Source: Isoetes engelmannii
Lineage: Eukaryota; Streptophyta; Lycopodiopsida; Isoetales; Isoetaceae
Direction: 5' to 3'
Assembly (NCBI GenBank): GCA_011763485.2
Contig: JAANSK020024466.1
Coordinates: 1 to 29,092, forward strand
DNA: 29,092 nt
The translations under genes and the position numbers were made by a program. Shown here in pieces: positions 9,901 through 21,900 of the stretch. A model generated the notes under the pieces. The model worked only from the letters and a program-made list of their open reading frames with translations, did not search any database and was not told the origin of the DNA. Position 1 is the first letter of the stretch. Each line of letters begins with the position of its first letter.

Positions 9901-12900
9901 TGAAACTAAAGGTTGTTCTTAAGTCTGGCTGGTCTCCCACAGCAGATGCTAAGTCTGCAAGTATTGATGAATCTGCCTTGGATCATCTCTGTATCCCTGA
10001 TATAAAGTGTCAACTAGCTGCTATTTGGAGAAGCGTGGAAATATCTGAAGATACATATGCCTCAGAAGGGCTTGGAAGAGTCAAGCACTTTAAGAAACAA
10101 ATGGACCAACTAACCATTGAAGACTGTGCTGGAACTGCAGATTATCTTCAGCAGTTAAGAGCATTTATACAGCAAGTTGTTTCAGCACGAGGCAAAATAG
10201 AGAAAGAAGATATGATTCTTATTCTGTTATCTGCCATGGAGGCTTCCTATTCTCAACAAGTGGTTAGTATTCAAACTCAAAAAGGAGTGATTGGACCTTC
10301 CATGATCTTCAGACTATGCTCCTTGATGCTGAACTTCAAGAATCAAGAAATCCTAAGCAAGTACAATAATTACGCTAAAGCCAATCAAGATAAAGGAAAA
10401 GCTGTAACAGACACCAAATCCAGCTTATCATATGCTGCTAGAAGAGCTTTGCTGGCATTGTGGATTACAAGGGCACTATAAAATCCAATGCAGAGCCTAC
10501 AAACAGTTGAAAGATAAGCCTGCGGCTTCTAGCAGGAGTGAACTGCCAGGTTCAGGCATCTCAGGAGTTGCTTTATCAGGTGTATTCAGCAACGGTGTAT
10601 TCAGTGACAGTGACGAATTCCTTAATGTGGCTTCAGATCATCATCTATCTCCTAGTCTGAAATATCTTCTCATGGACTCTGGGGCTTCCCAACATAGTTT
10701 CACATCTCCAGTACTTCTTGTCAATGCTCGAGATGATACCTCACTGCATGTGACAGAATGGAGCAGTGTGTCACTCGCAAGCTAAAGGCATTATTCATCT
10801 TGAACAAGCACATGGAACCTGCCCAATTTCAGAAGTATTTCATGTTCCAGATGTGGCAGCAAACTTATTACAATCTCCACCTTTGATAAGCAAGGTAAGC
10901 ATGTTATATTTGGTAATGGGCAGATGTATCTCACTGATATTAGTCCATGGACGCTAATAACGCCCAAGCAACTTGGAGTAAGAATTAGAGGTCACATGAA
11001 TACTTATACACGGTTGATGGCAGACCACAAGTCCATTCTTCCACCTATTTTGCAGCTGACTCCCAACTTCGAAACCTTATGCATGCACGTTTTGGACATG
11101 TTGGAGGCATATCTCGCTTGGAAATGGTGGATGGCTTACCAAAGTTGAAGAGTACATCCTTAGCGTGTCATGCATGTCATTTAGATAAACAAACTCAGCA
11201 ACCGTATCCTCCAGAAGCTGAATTTAGAGCTACAACAGTTCTAGAATTACTCCACATGGATCTTTGTTACATGCCCACATTTTCTATGGGAGGCGCTCAC
11301 TGGTTCTTCACTATTGTGGATGAGTACAGCAGATTCACTTGGGCTCTTTGTGTCCAAGTAAAGGGCCAAAAGGATCAAGATTACTCAAGTTCAAAGAATT
11401 TCATGCCTATGTTGAGGCGGAATCTCACACATGCCTTAAGGCTGTCATGACAGATAATGGAACAAAATTTGTCAATAAACAATTCATTGGCTATTTACTT
11501 AGTGATAAGATCAGAAGAGAGATAACAGTTCCCTATGCTCATGCCCAAAATGGGGTGGCAGCAAGAAAGAATCATGCATTGCAAAACCTAGTAGGATCCA
11601 TGCTCATTCATAAAGAGTTACCAGCATACCTTTGGGGAGAGGCCGTGGTTACAGCAACCTATTTGGCCAACAGGGCTCCTACACTAGCCAACCCTCATGG
11701 AACTCCTGAACTGCCTATGGGAGGAAACCGAATGTAGATAATATACAGGTTTTTGGCAGCTTAGCATATGCTGGCATTCCACGAGAAAAGCTTCAAAGGC
11801 TTGGAAAGTTAGCAAACAGGGCTGCTAAGTGCATCTTCATAGGGTATCCTATCAGTCAAAAAGGATGGAAGTTGTATAATCCAAAAACAAAGCAAGTCTT
11901 CATTTCTAGATGAAATTTTTGAGGGAGCTGCCTTCAATCAAAAAATGCTTCAACACCTCTTTCGACACAGGAATCATTTGGGCAAAGATAGATCCTGGTC
12001 TTTACTATAAGCAAGCTCATGACAAGATATGCATATATGTGGATGATTCGATTATAACAGGGGACGCAGCTCATTTTATGTCAAATTTGAAAGCGCAACT
12101 CAACAAGTCATTTGAGATCACAGACCTAGGACTTTTGCACTACTGCCTAGGAGTTGAGGTATGGCAAAAAGATACAAAGGAAGTCTTGAACAGATTTCAT
12201 ATGGAAAACTCCAAGCCAGTTCCTGCTCCATATGAACAAGGCATCAGACTTACATTAGATCTTGATGGAGAACCATGTGACACCACCTTAGTTTGCCAAT
12301 TAGTTGGTTTTCTCATTTACTCTACTATTATAAGGCCTGACATAGTATTTGCAGTTGGGTAGGTCAGCAAATACATGCAACATCCAAAAAGGACTCATTG
12401 GATGGCAGCCAAGAGGATTTTGGCATAGTTGAAAGGTACAATGTTTAAAGGCATTTCTTATTTTCGAAACCAATCTCCTGTGCTGTCCTTTTACACAGAT
12501 GCAAACTTTGCATCTCAATGATTATGAGACTAGAAAGTCTACTACACGGTTTGTTTCAATTTTTGGAAAGAGTCCAATGGTCATCGGAAAAGCAAACCAC
12601 TGTTAGCCTTAGCACAACAGAAGCAGAATTGAAAGCCATGTGCACTGGATTTTCAACAAAGCATTTGGACACTCAAATATGCTTCATGAGAGAAGCACCT
12701 TGACACTATCATGATCAATCTGCAATATTGCGCTACGCGAAAACAGTTGGCTGATGGGATGGCTAAGTCTCTGGTTGCAGTCAAACTCAGCAGATGAAGC
12801 AGGCTTAAAGGCTGCAGAAGTGTGCATCATTTCACCCTTTACAATTTTCTGTTTGGTGTTAGGGTTCAATTTCAGGAGGGGTTGCCCTTAAGACCAATTT

Positions 12901-15900
12901 TGTGTAAGCATAATTTAGAAAGTCGGGCGAATCATAGATTTACAAGATTAGTTATGCTGGCGAATGTTTTCTAAATATGAATACTTTTCATAGAAATCTA
13001 GGAGAATCATGGCCAATGTTATAACTATAGTTGCACCAAGCAATACCACAATTTAACCTTTTCTAATGAGAATGCGGCTTTGTCCTTGTAGATAAAACCA
13101 ATCTATTAAAAAGGAAGATATGTAAGAAAAAGCAAACCAAAGTGGTGATGGACCCTAGTAAACTATAGTTTGTAATTTTCTAATTCTTTAAAACAATAGC
13201 CTTTTGACAGATATTCGTCCTTAAAGGCTAACCTGACCCTAACCTACGTATGCATGGCCCATCTATGCCATGTCACCCTACTACTATATAGCTAGGCTTG
13301 TTCTCTCTTTTACTCACTTCAATAGAGCGTCTTCTCTTCTCCTCTTGTTTCACTTTCACAAATACATTTCCATTCCTTCCTGATAAACCAGGGCCCCATG
13401 CTTGACATCTATGTAGAATAAATGGTTGCACTAGAATACAGTACATGTGCAAGTGCATCTTCCAATCTCACATCTGAATTCTACCACATTTGGCTTGCAT
13501 TGCCAAAAGGACTTTCGTGGTTACTTGCTTATAAACTGCCGTTCTATTTGTAACCATCATGAATTTCAAACCCAAATACTTATAATTACGTATCTGTTCC
13601 GCCTTTTTCTCATTGCAATATAAATCACCTTGCTTCCTAGTGTTAAAGCTAATGTTATATGTAAACTAAAGTGGCCAAATAGATGGATGACATGTGTCAC
13701 CACCCACGTTGTAATGGGGCATCTCATATAAGCCCAAGAAGTTACTTGTCTTGTTAGGCCACGTAGATAGTTTGTTAGACCTCTATACTAGTTGATGGAT
13801 GTATTCAATTAAGATCAATCTAGACGTTCTTGCTTGCCTTCTTGCGTCTTTCTCTTCCATTCTTGCTCTAGGATCGCAGTCTTCTACATGGTATCAAAGA
13901 CTCCCTAGGCTCGCCTGAGCAAATCGAGCGGAGGATTGTTGGTGAATTGAATTGCAGGTGTTCCGGGTGTTTTGGCAATTTGGTCAATTTTTGTTTCCGG
14001 ACAAGCCCATTTTGTGACAAAATGTCATATTTTGGTTCACGTTTAGTTTTTAGTTTTTCGTGAATGTTTTTGACGGAGAACAACACTGTGGACGTGTTTT
14101 TTCCCAGCATCGACACTTCCAATTCGAACTGCAAGAAGTTGTCGTTGCTCAATTCTGAGCCAATTCTTGAAGACGTCTGAGCCAATTCTTGGATTGGAGG
14201 ATTGTTCTTTTGACAATCTTGGGCAAGATTTCTTTCTTGAAAATCAAGAGAAAGATTTCTTTTGATCAGTGTTCAAGGTGATGAATCCCTTCAAATTTTC
14301 AAGCAATGGGCAGACTGACAAACGAAAATTATCATTCTTGGAGGGTATTTGCGAAGCACTATCTCATCTTTAAACGAAAATTATCATTCTTGGAGGGTAT
14401 TTACGAAACACTATCTCATCTTCAACAAGCTAGGTGATGTCTTCCAGGCAGATTTTATCAGCACAAAAAATGCAAAGGCAGCAGAAATGAACTCTCTAGC
14501 AGTTTCCACTATCAATCTGCTGGTAGATCCTACCATTCAGCCTCAAATTGAAAAATTGAAAGATTGACAGAGCTCAAGGAGCTTTAGCTTTGGGCCTTTC
14601 TTGGAAACAATTCTCTAGTAAAGGCGTACCTCAACAAGGACTGAAGATTCGGATGGCCAAGCTAGCAAATTTTAAGTCTATTTTAAGTCTATGGCAGACT
14701 TTTTGAAGCAGATGGAAGCATGGAGGTTGGCTCATATTGCAGCTGGAGGTACTTACAAGGAGGAAGAGCTAGTTCAGATATCCTGTTAGCTCTACCAGCA
14801 TCATACAAAACTGTAAGTAAGATATATAGAGTATTTTGATTATTCTGTTGCACAATAGCGGCTCTTGCAAGAAGAAGTTGTTCTTAAGCAATAGAATGGA
14901 GGAGGATCTGAAGCTGCATTTGTTGGACATGCTTCTACTCTAGAAAGCATGAGTTCGAAGAGAAGAAACCACATGATTTTGATAAAGGTAAAGACAGGCG
15001 CAAGCCTAATGTGGAGTGCTTTTACTGTCACAAGCATGTCACAAGCATGGCCATTATGCTAGGGACTGCAATCAAAGAAAGGCTAAAGAGGCCAAAAAGG
15101 AAGCAAAGAAATCTGCTTATAAAGGAAAAGAAGTTGAGCAATCAAATTTGGGTGATACAATAGACTCTGCTGATGATAATTGTCCCATTGAGTATATGTA
15201 TCAAGCGATTGATTGCTACACTCATCAAGATTTGTGGATCTTGGATTCGGTGCCACCAAACACATGACCGGCACCAAGTATTCTTTTCAGCACTTGGATG
15301 TGCAAAATGAAGGGCAGGTCCATTTTGGTAATGGTTCTTCACATCCAATTGTTGGTAAAGAGAGTCTGCGATTTCATTTAGATGATGCAAGTGCTAAAGT
15401 CTTGAAGGATGTCAAGTACAGTACATTCCAGGTTTAAGTGCAAATCTGATCTCAGTGTCCCAGATGGACAAAGGTGGCAACTTTCTTCTCTTTGGCGGTG
15501 GAGAAGCAATGATTTACAACTCAAATCCTGTTCACGACACCAGCGCTATAGTTCTTGCTAATGGCAAACTTAAGCAAGGATTGTACTATTTTTGTGGAGA
15601 GTCAAATCAGGCTCAACATGTGTGTACCAGATCAGACTTTGGAGGAATTATGGCATGCTCGTTTCGGCTACATCAATGTGAAGCATTTGCGTATGCTAAG
15701 CAGCAAGAAGATGGTTGAGAATCTCCGCTCTCTCAATTCTGTTAACCTCCAATGTGAAGCTTGTCATAAGGGAAAGCAAACTCAAGTACCTTTCCCACAT
15801 GAAATGTTTCTGCTAATCCCTTGGAACTTGTCCATTCAGATTTGTGGGTGACAACTTTCTTCTCTTTAGCTGTGGCGAAGCGATGATTTACAACTCAAAT

Positions 15901-18900
15901 CCTGTTCATGACAGCAGCGCTATAGTTCTTGCTAAAGGCAAACTTAAGCAAGGATTGTAGTATTTTTTTGGAGAGACAAATCAGACTCGACATGAGCTTG
16001 ATTTGTGTGTAACAGATCAGACTTTGGAGGAGGAATTGTGGCATGCTCATTTCAGCTACAACAATGTGAAGCATTTGCATATGCTAAGCAGCAAGATGAT
16101 GGTTGAGAATCTCCCCTCTCTCAATTCTGCTAACCTCCAATCTGCTAACCTCCAATGTGAAGCTTGTCACAAGGAAAAGCAAACTCAAGTACCTTTCCCA
16201 CATGCTGAAAATGTTGCTGCTAAGCCCTTGGAACTTGTCCATTCAGATCTGTGCCGTATGACCGTGTCTTCTATTGGCAAATCAAAGTACTTTATGACTT
16301 TGATTGACGATTGTACGAGGTACATGTGGATCTTTCCTTTGAAAGTATAAATCTGAAAACTTTGATGTTTTCAAAAAATGGAAAGCTCAGATTGAGACGA
16401 GGTTTGGTCATCATGTCAAAGTGTTGATGAGGACAGTTCATGGCGGTGAATACATGTCACATCAGTTTCCTAATTTTCTGGCTGAGCATGGCATCTCCCG
16501 GCAGCTTGCAGTTCCAGGTGCACATGCTCAAAATGGTGTTGCAGAGAAAGGCGAAATCGAACTTTGGTTGATTTGATCAGATCGATGTTGTTTCATGCAC
16601 GTCTTCCAAAGAAGTTTTGGGCTGAAGCAGTGCTGACAGCAGCTTACATTCTTAACAGGTCCCCAACTAAGTTGCCTGGAGATCGGACACTTGGAAATTG
16701 GTTCCCTTGCTTGCCAGTATGCGTGCTATAGGATGTAAGTGGGTTTACAGGACCAAGTATGCAGCTGATGGTTCTATTGGCAAACACAAAGCTCGTTTGG
16801 TAGCGAAAGGGTTTGCTCAACAATATGGCATTGACTATGATGAAGTCTTCGCTCCGGTGGCCAGATTAGCAACAGTTCGTGCTATCATGGCTTTGGCAGC
16901 CGTCAAAAGGTGGAAGGTACATCAAATGGATGTGAAAAGTGCCTTTCTTCATGGGGAGCTTGACGAAACTCTGTACATGGAGCAGCCTCAAGGCTTTGTG
17001 CATCATGATAATGAGCAGTTCGTGTGCAAACTCAACAAGAGCCCATATGGTCTTAAAAAGCACCTCGTTGTTGGAATAAGAAGCTCCATAAATTCTTCCT
17101 TGATGCTGGTTTTAGGCACAGTAGCGCAGATCCAAGTTTGTACTGCCAAACTCAGGCTGGTGAGTTATGCATTGCCATGGTGTACGTTGATGATTTGTTA
17201 ATCATAGGGGGAGCGCTTCAGATTATTCAACACATCAAGAACCAGTTGTCACATGCTTTTGACATGACTGATTTAGGGTTATGTTATTTCTGTTTGGGTC
17301 TGGAAGTATGGCAGCACCTTGAGTGGATCTTCCTCAGTCAAAAACAGTATGCTCGTAAGTTGTTAACCAAGTTCAATATGAACTTTGTTGATGATTGCAT
17401 GGTTGGTGATCTCATTGCTCAAAGTCTTGGTCAGTACTCTTCCACTGTTGCAGCTGACCCTATTGTAAAACCAAGGAAATTTGATGAAGGCCCTGATCCC
17501 TGGCAGCCACTCCTAGAAGTCCTTCCTTTGAACTCATTTTCTGATGGTGGAGTTGGGAGTAGAGCTCATGCACTACCTCCTCAAGACTCTCTTCCGTTCT
17601 TGCTCTAGGATCACAGTCTTCTACACCTAGATCCAAAAACCATGAGCTTTGTTTTTTCTTACTGCCATGCTTGTATGCTTGCATATCCAGGTGTTGTTAC
17701 AGACCCTTGCTCGATCATGCAAACAGATCGGCATAACCATGGAGAACCTGTAACCATGCTCCATTTGTACAATTTACTCTAAATCACTCTTCCAACTCAT
17801 CATTATAAATACCAAACATTATGGGAGAGGCCGAACAACCCAGCTAAACTCTGAATATTACTACTTATCTTCCAGACAATGGAAAACTAAGTTCATAAAC
17901 TCTGGCTAATTGCACAGGTACTCTGATACTGATATCGTGAGTTTTTGCATCAATCTTTTATCTGGAAGAGTGTCAATATAAAACAATCATGCGTTGTCTG
18001 GTCTTTGCCTTTCGATTTTTCCCTCACTACTGAATCAATGATTGGGGTGAAAACAAGCTTGCCCCCAACTGCTTATCATGCTAGTTCTATAATTGCTTGC
18101 TACGTTTTTCTCTCTCCCCTTACAAATAGGGACCAGTCTGCTTAGTTGACAGTTCGATGGAAATAACTATCTATTTCTCTGTACATTCATTAGTTTTCAG
18201 AATTCAGATGGTCTCTTGTAAAAGTTTATAATATATAATCATCATTCTTTCGCTTGATCAGCTTACAATAATCTTTCCTATCCTGGCCATAAGCATTTTG
18301 AGCTGCATGTGGATTTACATTTTGAAAAGCACAATTTCTTTCTAATGAGTCATCCGGCAGCATCCAACCTGCAAGGGCTTTACTCATATGGTGTGTCCTG
18401 CTTAATGTGACCTAACAATAATCTATATGCACTAACATCTTAAATACAAACTGAAACTGTAAGGAATACAAAGATACACAACTCGTCTACCTAATTATAG
18501 ATATCTTATAACCAAGACATAGCTTATATACAATGCCTTACTTGCGGCCAAGCAATGAAGGCACTCTGAAGGCCATTTGAGCAACGCATCTTAACCACGG
18601 GCCTATGGGGCATTATAAACACTACAAGATAACCCAATATTAGGATCATTATCAGGTGTAGCTCATTATGAAAGACCAATCTTATGCATTAGCAGCTTTT
18701 TTCTGCAATGTATGATAATGCCACATCATATTCCAACAAATCAGGATCTATTCAAGTTTCTGAGGTGCTGGTCCCTTTATGCCCGAAAGGCCTGAGTTCA
18801 ATACCTATCATGTCCATCAATTTGCCACATCCAAGCAGCTGAGGGGCTGATTCTCTGAGATGCGAGCCTTACTGGCCGAATCCAATTTGTGGTAAAGCAA

Positions 18901-21900
18901 TGGTTGAAAGTGAGGTGGAAGAATAGTATGCATACAACAAATAAGGCTCGCTTAATGAGAGATATAGCAAACTACCAGCATAGAAATGATATACGATTAA
19001 AAGCCATGAACCCTATTCTTAACCGGAAAAGATATCCTTGCACAAGAGACATAGTACTTGGAAGTCTTGGATTGAATGAGGATGATGGGGGGACTTTCTA
19101 TCAGAGCGAAGGATAAGCAGAAGTCTATGGAACAGAGAAACCCATTTGCTGCATTCCCTTGCACATAAAAATCTAAGGTAGAAACTACTAAACTAGGCAT
19201 ATACATCTGAGGTGGCAAGAGATGAATGAGGTGCTCACTTTTGAAATTCCCAGCTAAAAATAATTGGACAATAATCAAAGATGGTTCGCGGCAGAGAAAC
19301 ATTAGGAACTACCTCTTAAAAATCCAGAACATATGGCCCAGAGTAAATACGCGAAGATCGGACGGGCGTTTTCCAGATTGCAAAGGCATGGGTAAAATGG
19401 ACTTTTGGCAGGGTCAAACAAGCTGTTGAATTTGCCAAAAGACGCATTTTAAGGCAGCTTCCTTATCAGATAGTTATTTCCAAAGTAAGCTGAGCAAATT
19501 CTATAAGTGGTGGGAGTGACAGAAAACTGAAACAGTGGATTTTGGGCTGTAGAGGGCCAATGTTGCAAGTTTGAATGATTCCATCTAACAAGGACTTCGA
19601 ACAGTGTCATTGAGGTTCTAAGATTTTAGGTCAGCTGCCAAATGCCTTTGAAGCAAATTGCTTTCCAAATGCTGCATAAATTTCTCCCAACTATACTTGT
19701 TGAAGATGTGGGCACTTCACATCTAGTGTCATATAACTTGATAGACAGTGAATTCAGTTACTAAAAGTATTTTTCCTTCCATCTGATTTAATGTTCGACT
19801 TTAAGCATGATAGTTTCGATGTGATAAGAGACCAGATAGAAGCCACTTCAAAATTCTCAATTGTGAAAACGACGACAGAAGACCAGAAATATTCAGTCAA
19901 ATGAGAGGCTAAGAAGATTATAGTTACAATGCCATACTTCTACTTGTTTGCATCTCATCTGCGTACAAAGGAGAACTTATTTGCAAACTATTAGATATCA
20001 TAGATTGAACCAAGGAAGCATTCAAAGTGCGGCTTCTCAAGACATTGGTATTGCAGCATACCTGAGCAGCAGCTTCCTCATAACCAGTTGTGCCATTGAT
20101 TTGCCCACTGAAGAATAATCCTGCTATTTTCTTTGTCATCAAAGTTCGATTGCATTGATGGGCAGGCAAATAATCATATTCTACAGCATAAGCAGGCCTC
20201 AGCATTGAACAACGCTCCAACCCTGGTAATGTTCTCAATAAACTCACTTGCAGTCGTTCAGGTAGCCCTGTTGAGAATCCCTGTAAGAAAATATAAAACA
20301 AAGAACAATATTTGAGCATCCTATTTAAATGAAATCATGGATCAGAAGCAGAAAACTAGTCTATTGATAGAAATACTAAATTATAACAAACGTAATAATT
20401 TCATGGGGCATTGTCATTAAGATTTTCAAACCCTTGAGACAAAAAATAGCAATAATATGCTTTGACCTTTCCACGGTCCTAAAAAGTTCTCCATAATCCC
20501 TTTTTTAGTATATAATAGAAATCTAAGCCCAACATACTCTCCAACAACTTTAAAATCTCCATAGCTGCTTCCAAATGGTTCTATTGGCTCTAAAGCAATC
20601 ATTATCCACAATAAAATTAGTATCATAAATTTACTTAGAAGTTAAAGCTAGATCACCTGGACATAAAGTTCCGGCACACTACGCCCCTCCGGCTCTAAGA
20701 AAATCTGATGTGACTTCTTGTCTGTAAACCGTACCACCTTGAAAACAAATTGCAATTCTGTCACAATTGCAGTAGATTGGACCATAATTTACGATTGAAC
20801 GAGAAAAAAAACACTCAGGAAACGCGCTATTTCCTATAACTCTTCTTTTACTGCAACCAAACCAAGTTTTGACATGATTGACAAAACAATTAATTGATGA
20901 ACAACTATGATTGAACCCGACCAAGACAGAAAACCAAAAAGAACATAGACCAAACTAACTATGCAGAAATACATAGACCAAACTAACTATGCAGAAATTG
21001 ATTGAGCATGCCTGTTGAGGCCTATGTGGCAATCCAAGCATAATGTGAAATGTTACATTAACATTGGTATTAGTATACAGCTTATAAACTACTAACACTC
21101 CATAAATTGAAGACTAACATGAGCTAAAAGAACATGTCATTCGTCTTCCTTTAGCTCAACAACAATCTCTTTGCTATGCATACAGAGACTGACAGCTTAA
21201 ATGGTCAAAAAGCTAGCATACCAAAGCTCATCAAAAGAAAAACCTGCGGCTGCCACTAGACCTTTCTGGTTTACAACTGAAGCACAATAGGGACCATTTT
21301 GAGGCAGACCTTCCCCTCCTCCTCTCCCTCTGACAGAGTAAATACACACCTTCTTCTTCTTCTTCTCTCTCATGGATGCTATAATCTGCAGTTACATGCC
21401 CCTTAATCCAATGGCCTTGAGAAGTAACTTTTTGCTGCAATCATGTAGGAAGTGGTGTCTGAAAATGTACCAAGATCACTGTCATATGACGTTTCAGTAG
21501 CTTTCAACAAGCGCCACAATTTCCTCTTCAAATTCAAACTTCTCTTCTCCCCTCTCCCGTCTTTCACAGTCCAAACTCTGACTCTCTGATAGGGAAGCCA
21601 TATGAGCGACATGTGTCATGTCTAGTCATCTAAAGATAATATGTAATATGTCATATTCTAACAATTTCTCAGGATTGGTTCCATTTGGCTGTTTTCCCAG
21701 CAAGGCTTTGCCCGAATCTGGTGTATGCCCAAGCAGGACAAAAGCACAAAGATCTATAGCTGGGATTTTCTGCTGGGTGGATTTATGTACTTCTATGGGC
21801 AGATACCATCAGCAGAGGATTGGGCTTCATTTAATTTCTTAAATCGTGAAATCACTCTACCTAGAAGTTTTTCATGCAAAAGCTAGCATTATGGAAGGGA

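Larger units (their letters stand above)
9212..13360 (+). mobile_element. Ty1/Copia retrotransposon 1, nested in LINE
   Basis: The element is flanked by a perfect 5-bp duplication AATAC (9207-9211 and 13361-13365). Short LTRs lie at 9212-9328 and 13212-13360, and a primer-binding site TGGTATCAGAGC follows the 5' LTR directly (9329-9340). The domain order GAG, protease, integrase, RT/RNase H is that of Copia. It lies antisense to mnmG, inside intron 8, and inside an older LINE. The 9341-9806 leader is non-coding. The 12800-13211 stretch between the RNase H remnant and the 3' LTR holds nothing recognised apart from a purine-rich GGAGGGG near 12875. That position is far from the LTR, so part of the 3' end may have been rearranged. 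Confidence 0.9.
14285..17420 (+). pseudogene. Copia 2 gag-pol, multiply disrupted
   Basis: GAG coding is visible at 14349-14570 ([10 protein letters not shown]...) and then broken. The CCHC knuckle (about 15016-15065) is split by an 11-bp direct duplication of TCACAAGCATG. The protease motif WILDS..ATKHMTG (15235-15265) is broken by a one-base loss inside the active-site triplet. The GAG-pre-integrase block is duplicated (15478-15851 and 15852 onward). Integrase follows (16003-16350, then a second frame). The usual Asp of the D(N/H)GGEY block is Val (RTVHGGEYM, codon 16436-16438), while the NGVAE Glu is kept just before another frameshift. RT has its first Asp block ([14 protein letters not shown], about 16920), a frameshift near 17060, then YVDDLLI (about 17183) and [15 protein letters not shown]. 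Coding fades after about 17400 and RNase H is absent. Confidence 0.9.
13641..17625 (+). mobile_element. Ty1/Copia retrotransposon 2, nested in LINE
   Basis: The element is flanked by a perfect 5-bp duplication CCTAG (13636-13640 and 17626-17630). It starts TGTTAAAG and ends CTTCTACA. The primer-binding site TGGTATCAAAGA is at 13889-13900. The 5' LTR is full (about 248 bp), but only about the last 38 bp of the 3' LTR remain, so a deletion removed the RNase H end and most of the 3' LTR while leaving the outer terminus. It is antisense to mnmG. Confidence 0.9.

Noticed and set aside
18619-18633. CACTACAAGATAACC as the left end of a CACTA element
   Set aside because: It lies 14 kb from the CACTA end at 4310, differs after nine bases from that terminus, and has no subterminal repeats beside it.
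18769-18900. Possible second SINE or tRNA relic (GAGTTCAATACC near 18793)
   Set aside because: Only a box-B-like phrase is visible. There is no convincing box A at the right distance, no A-tail and no target duplication.
21231-21612. Two minus-strand frames with EREEEEE and basic runs
   Set aside because: Low-complexity translation of the CTT/CT-rich tract; no domain and inside intron 6.
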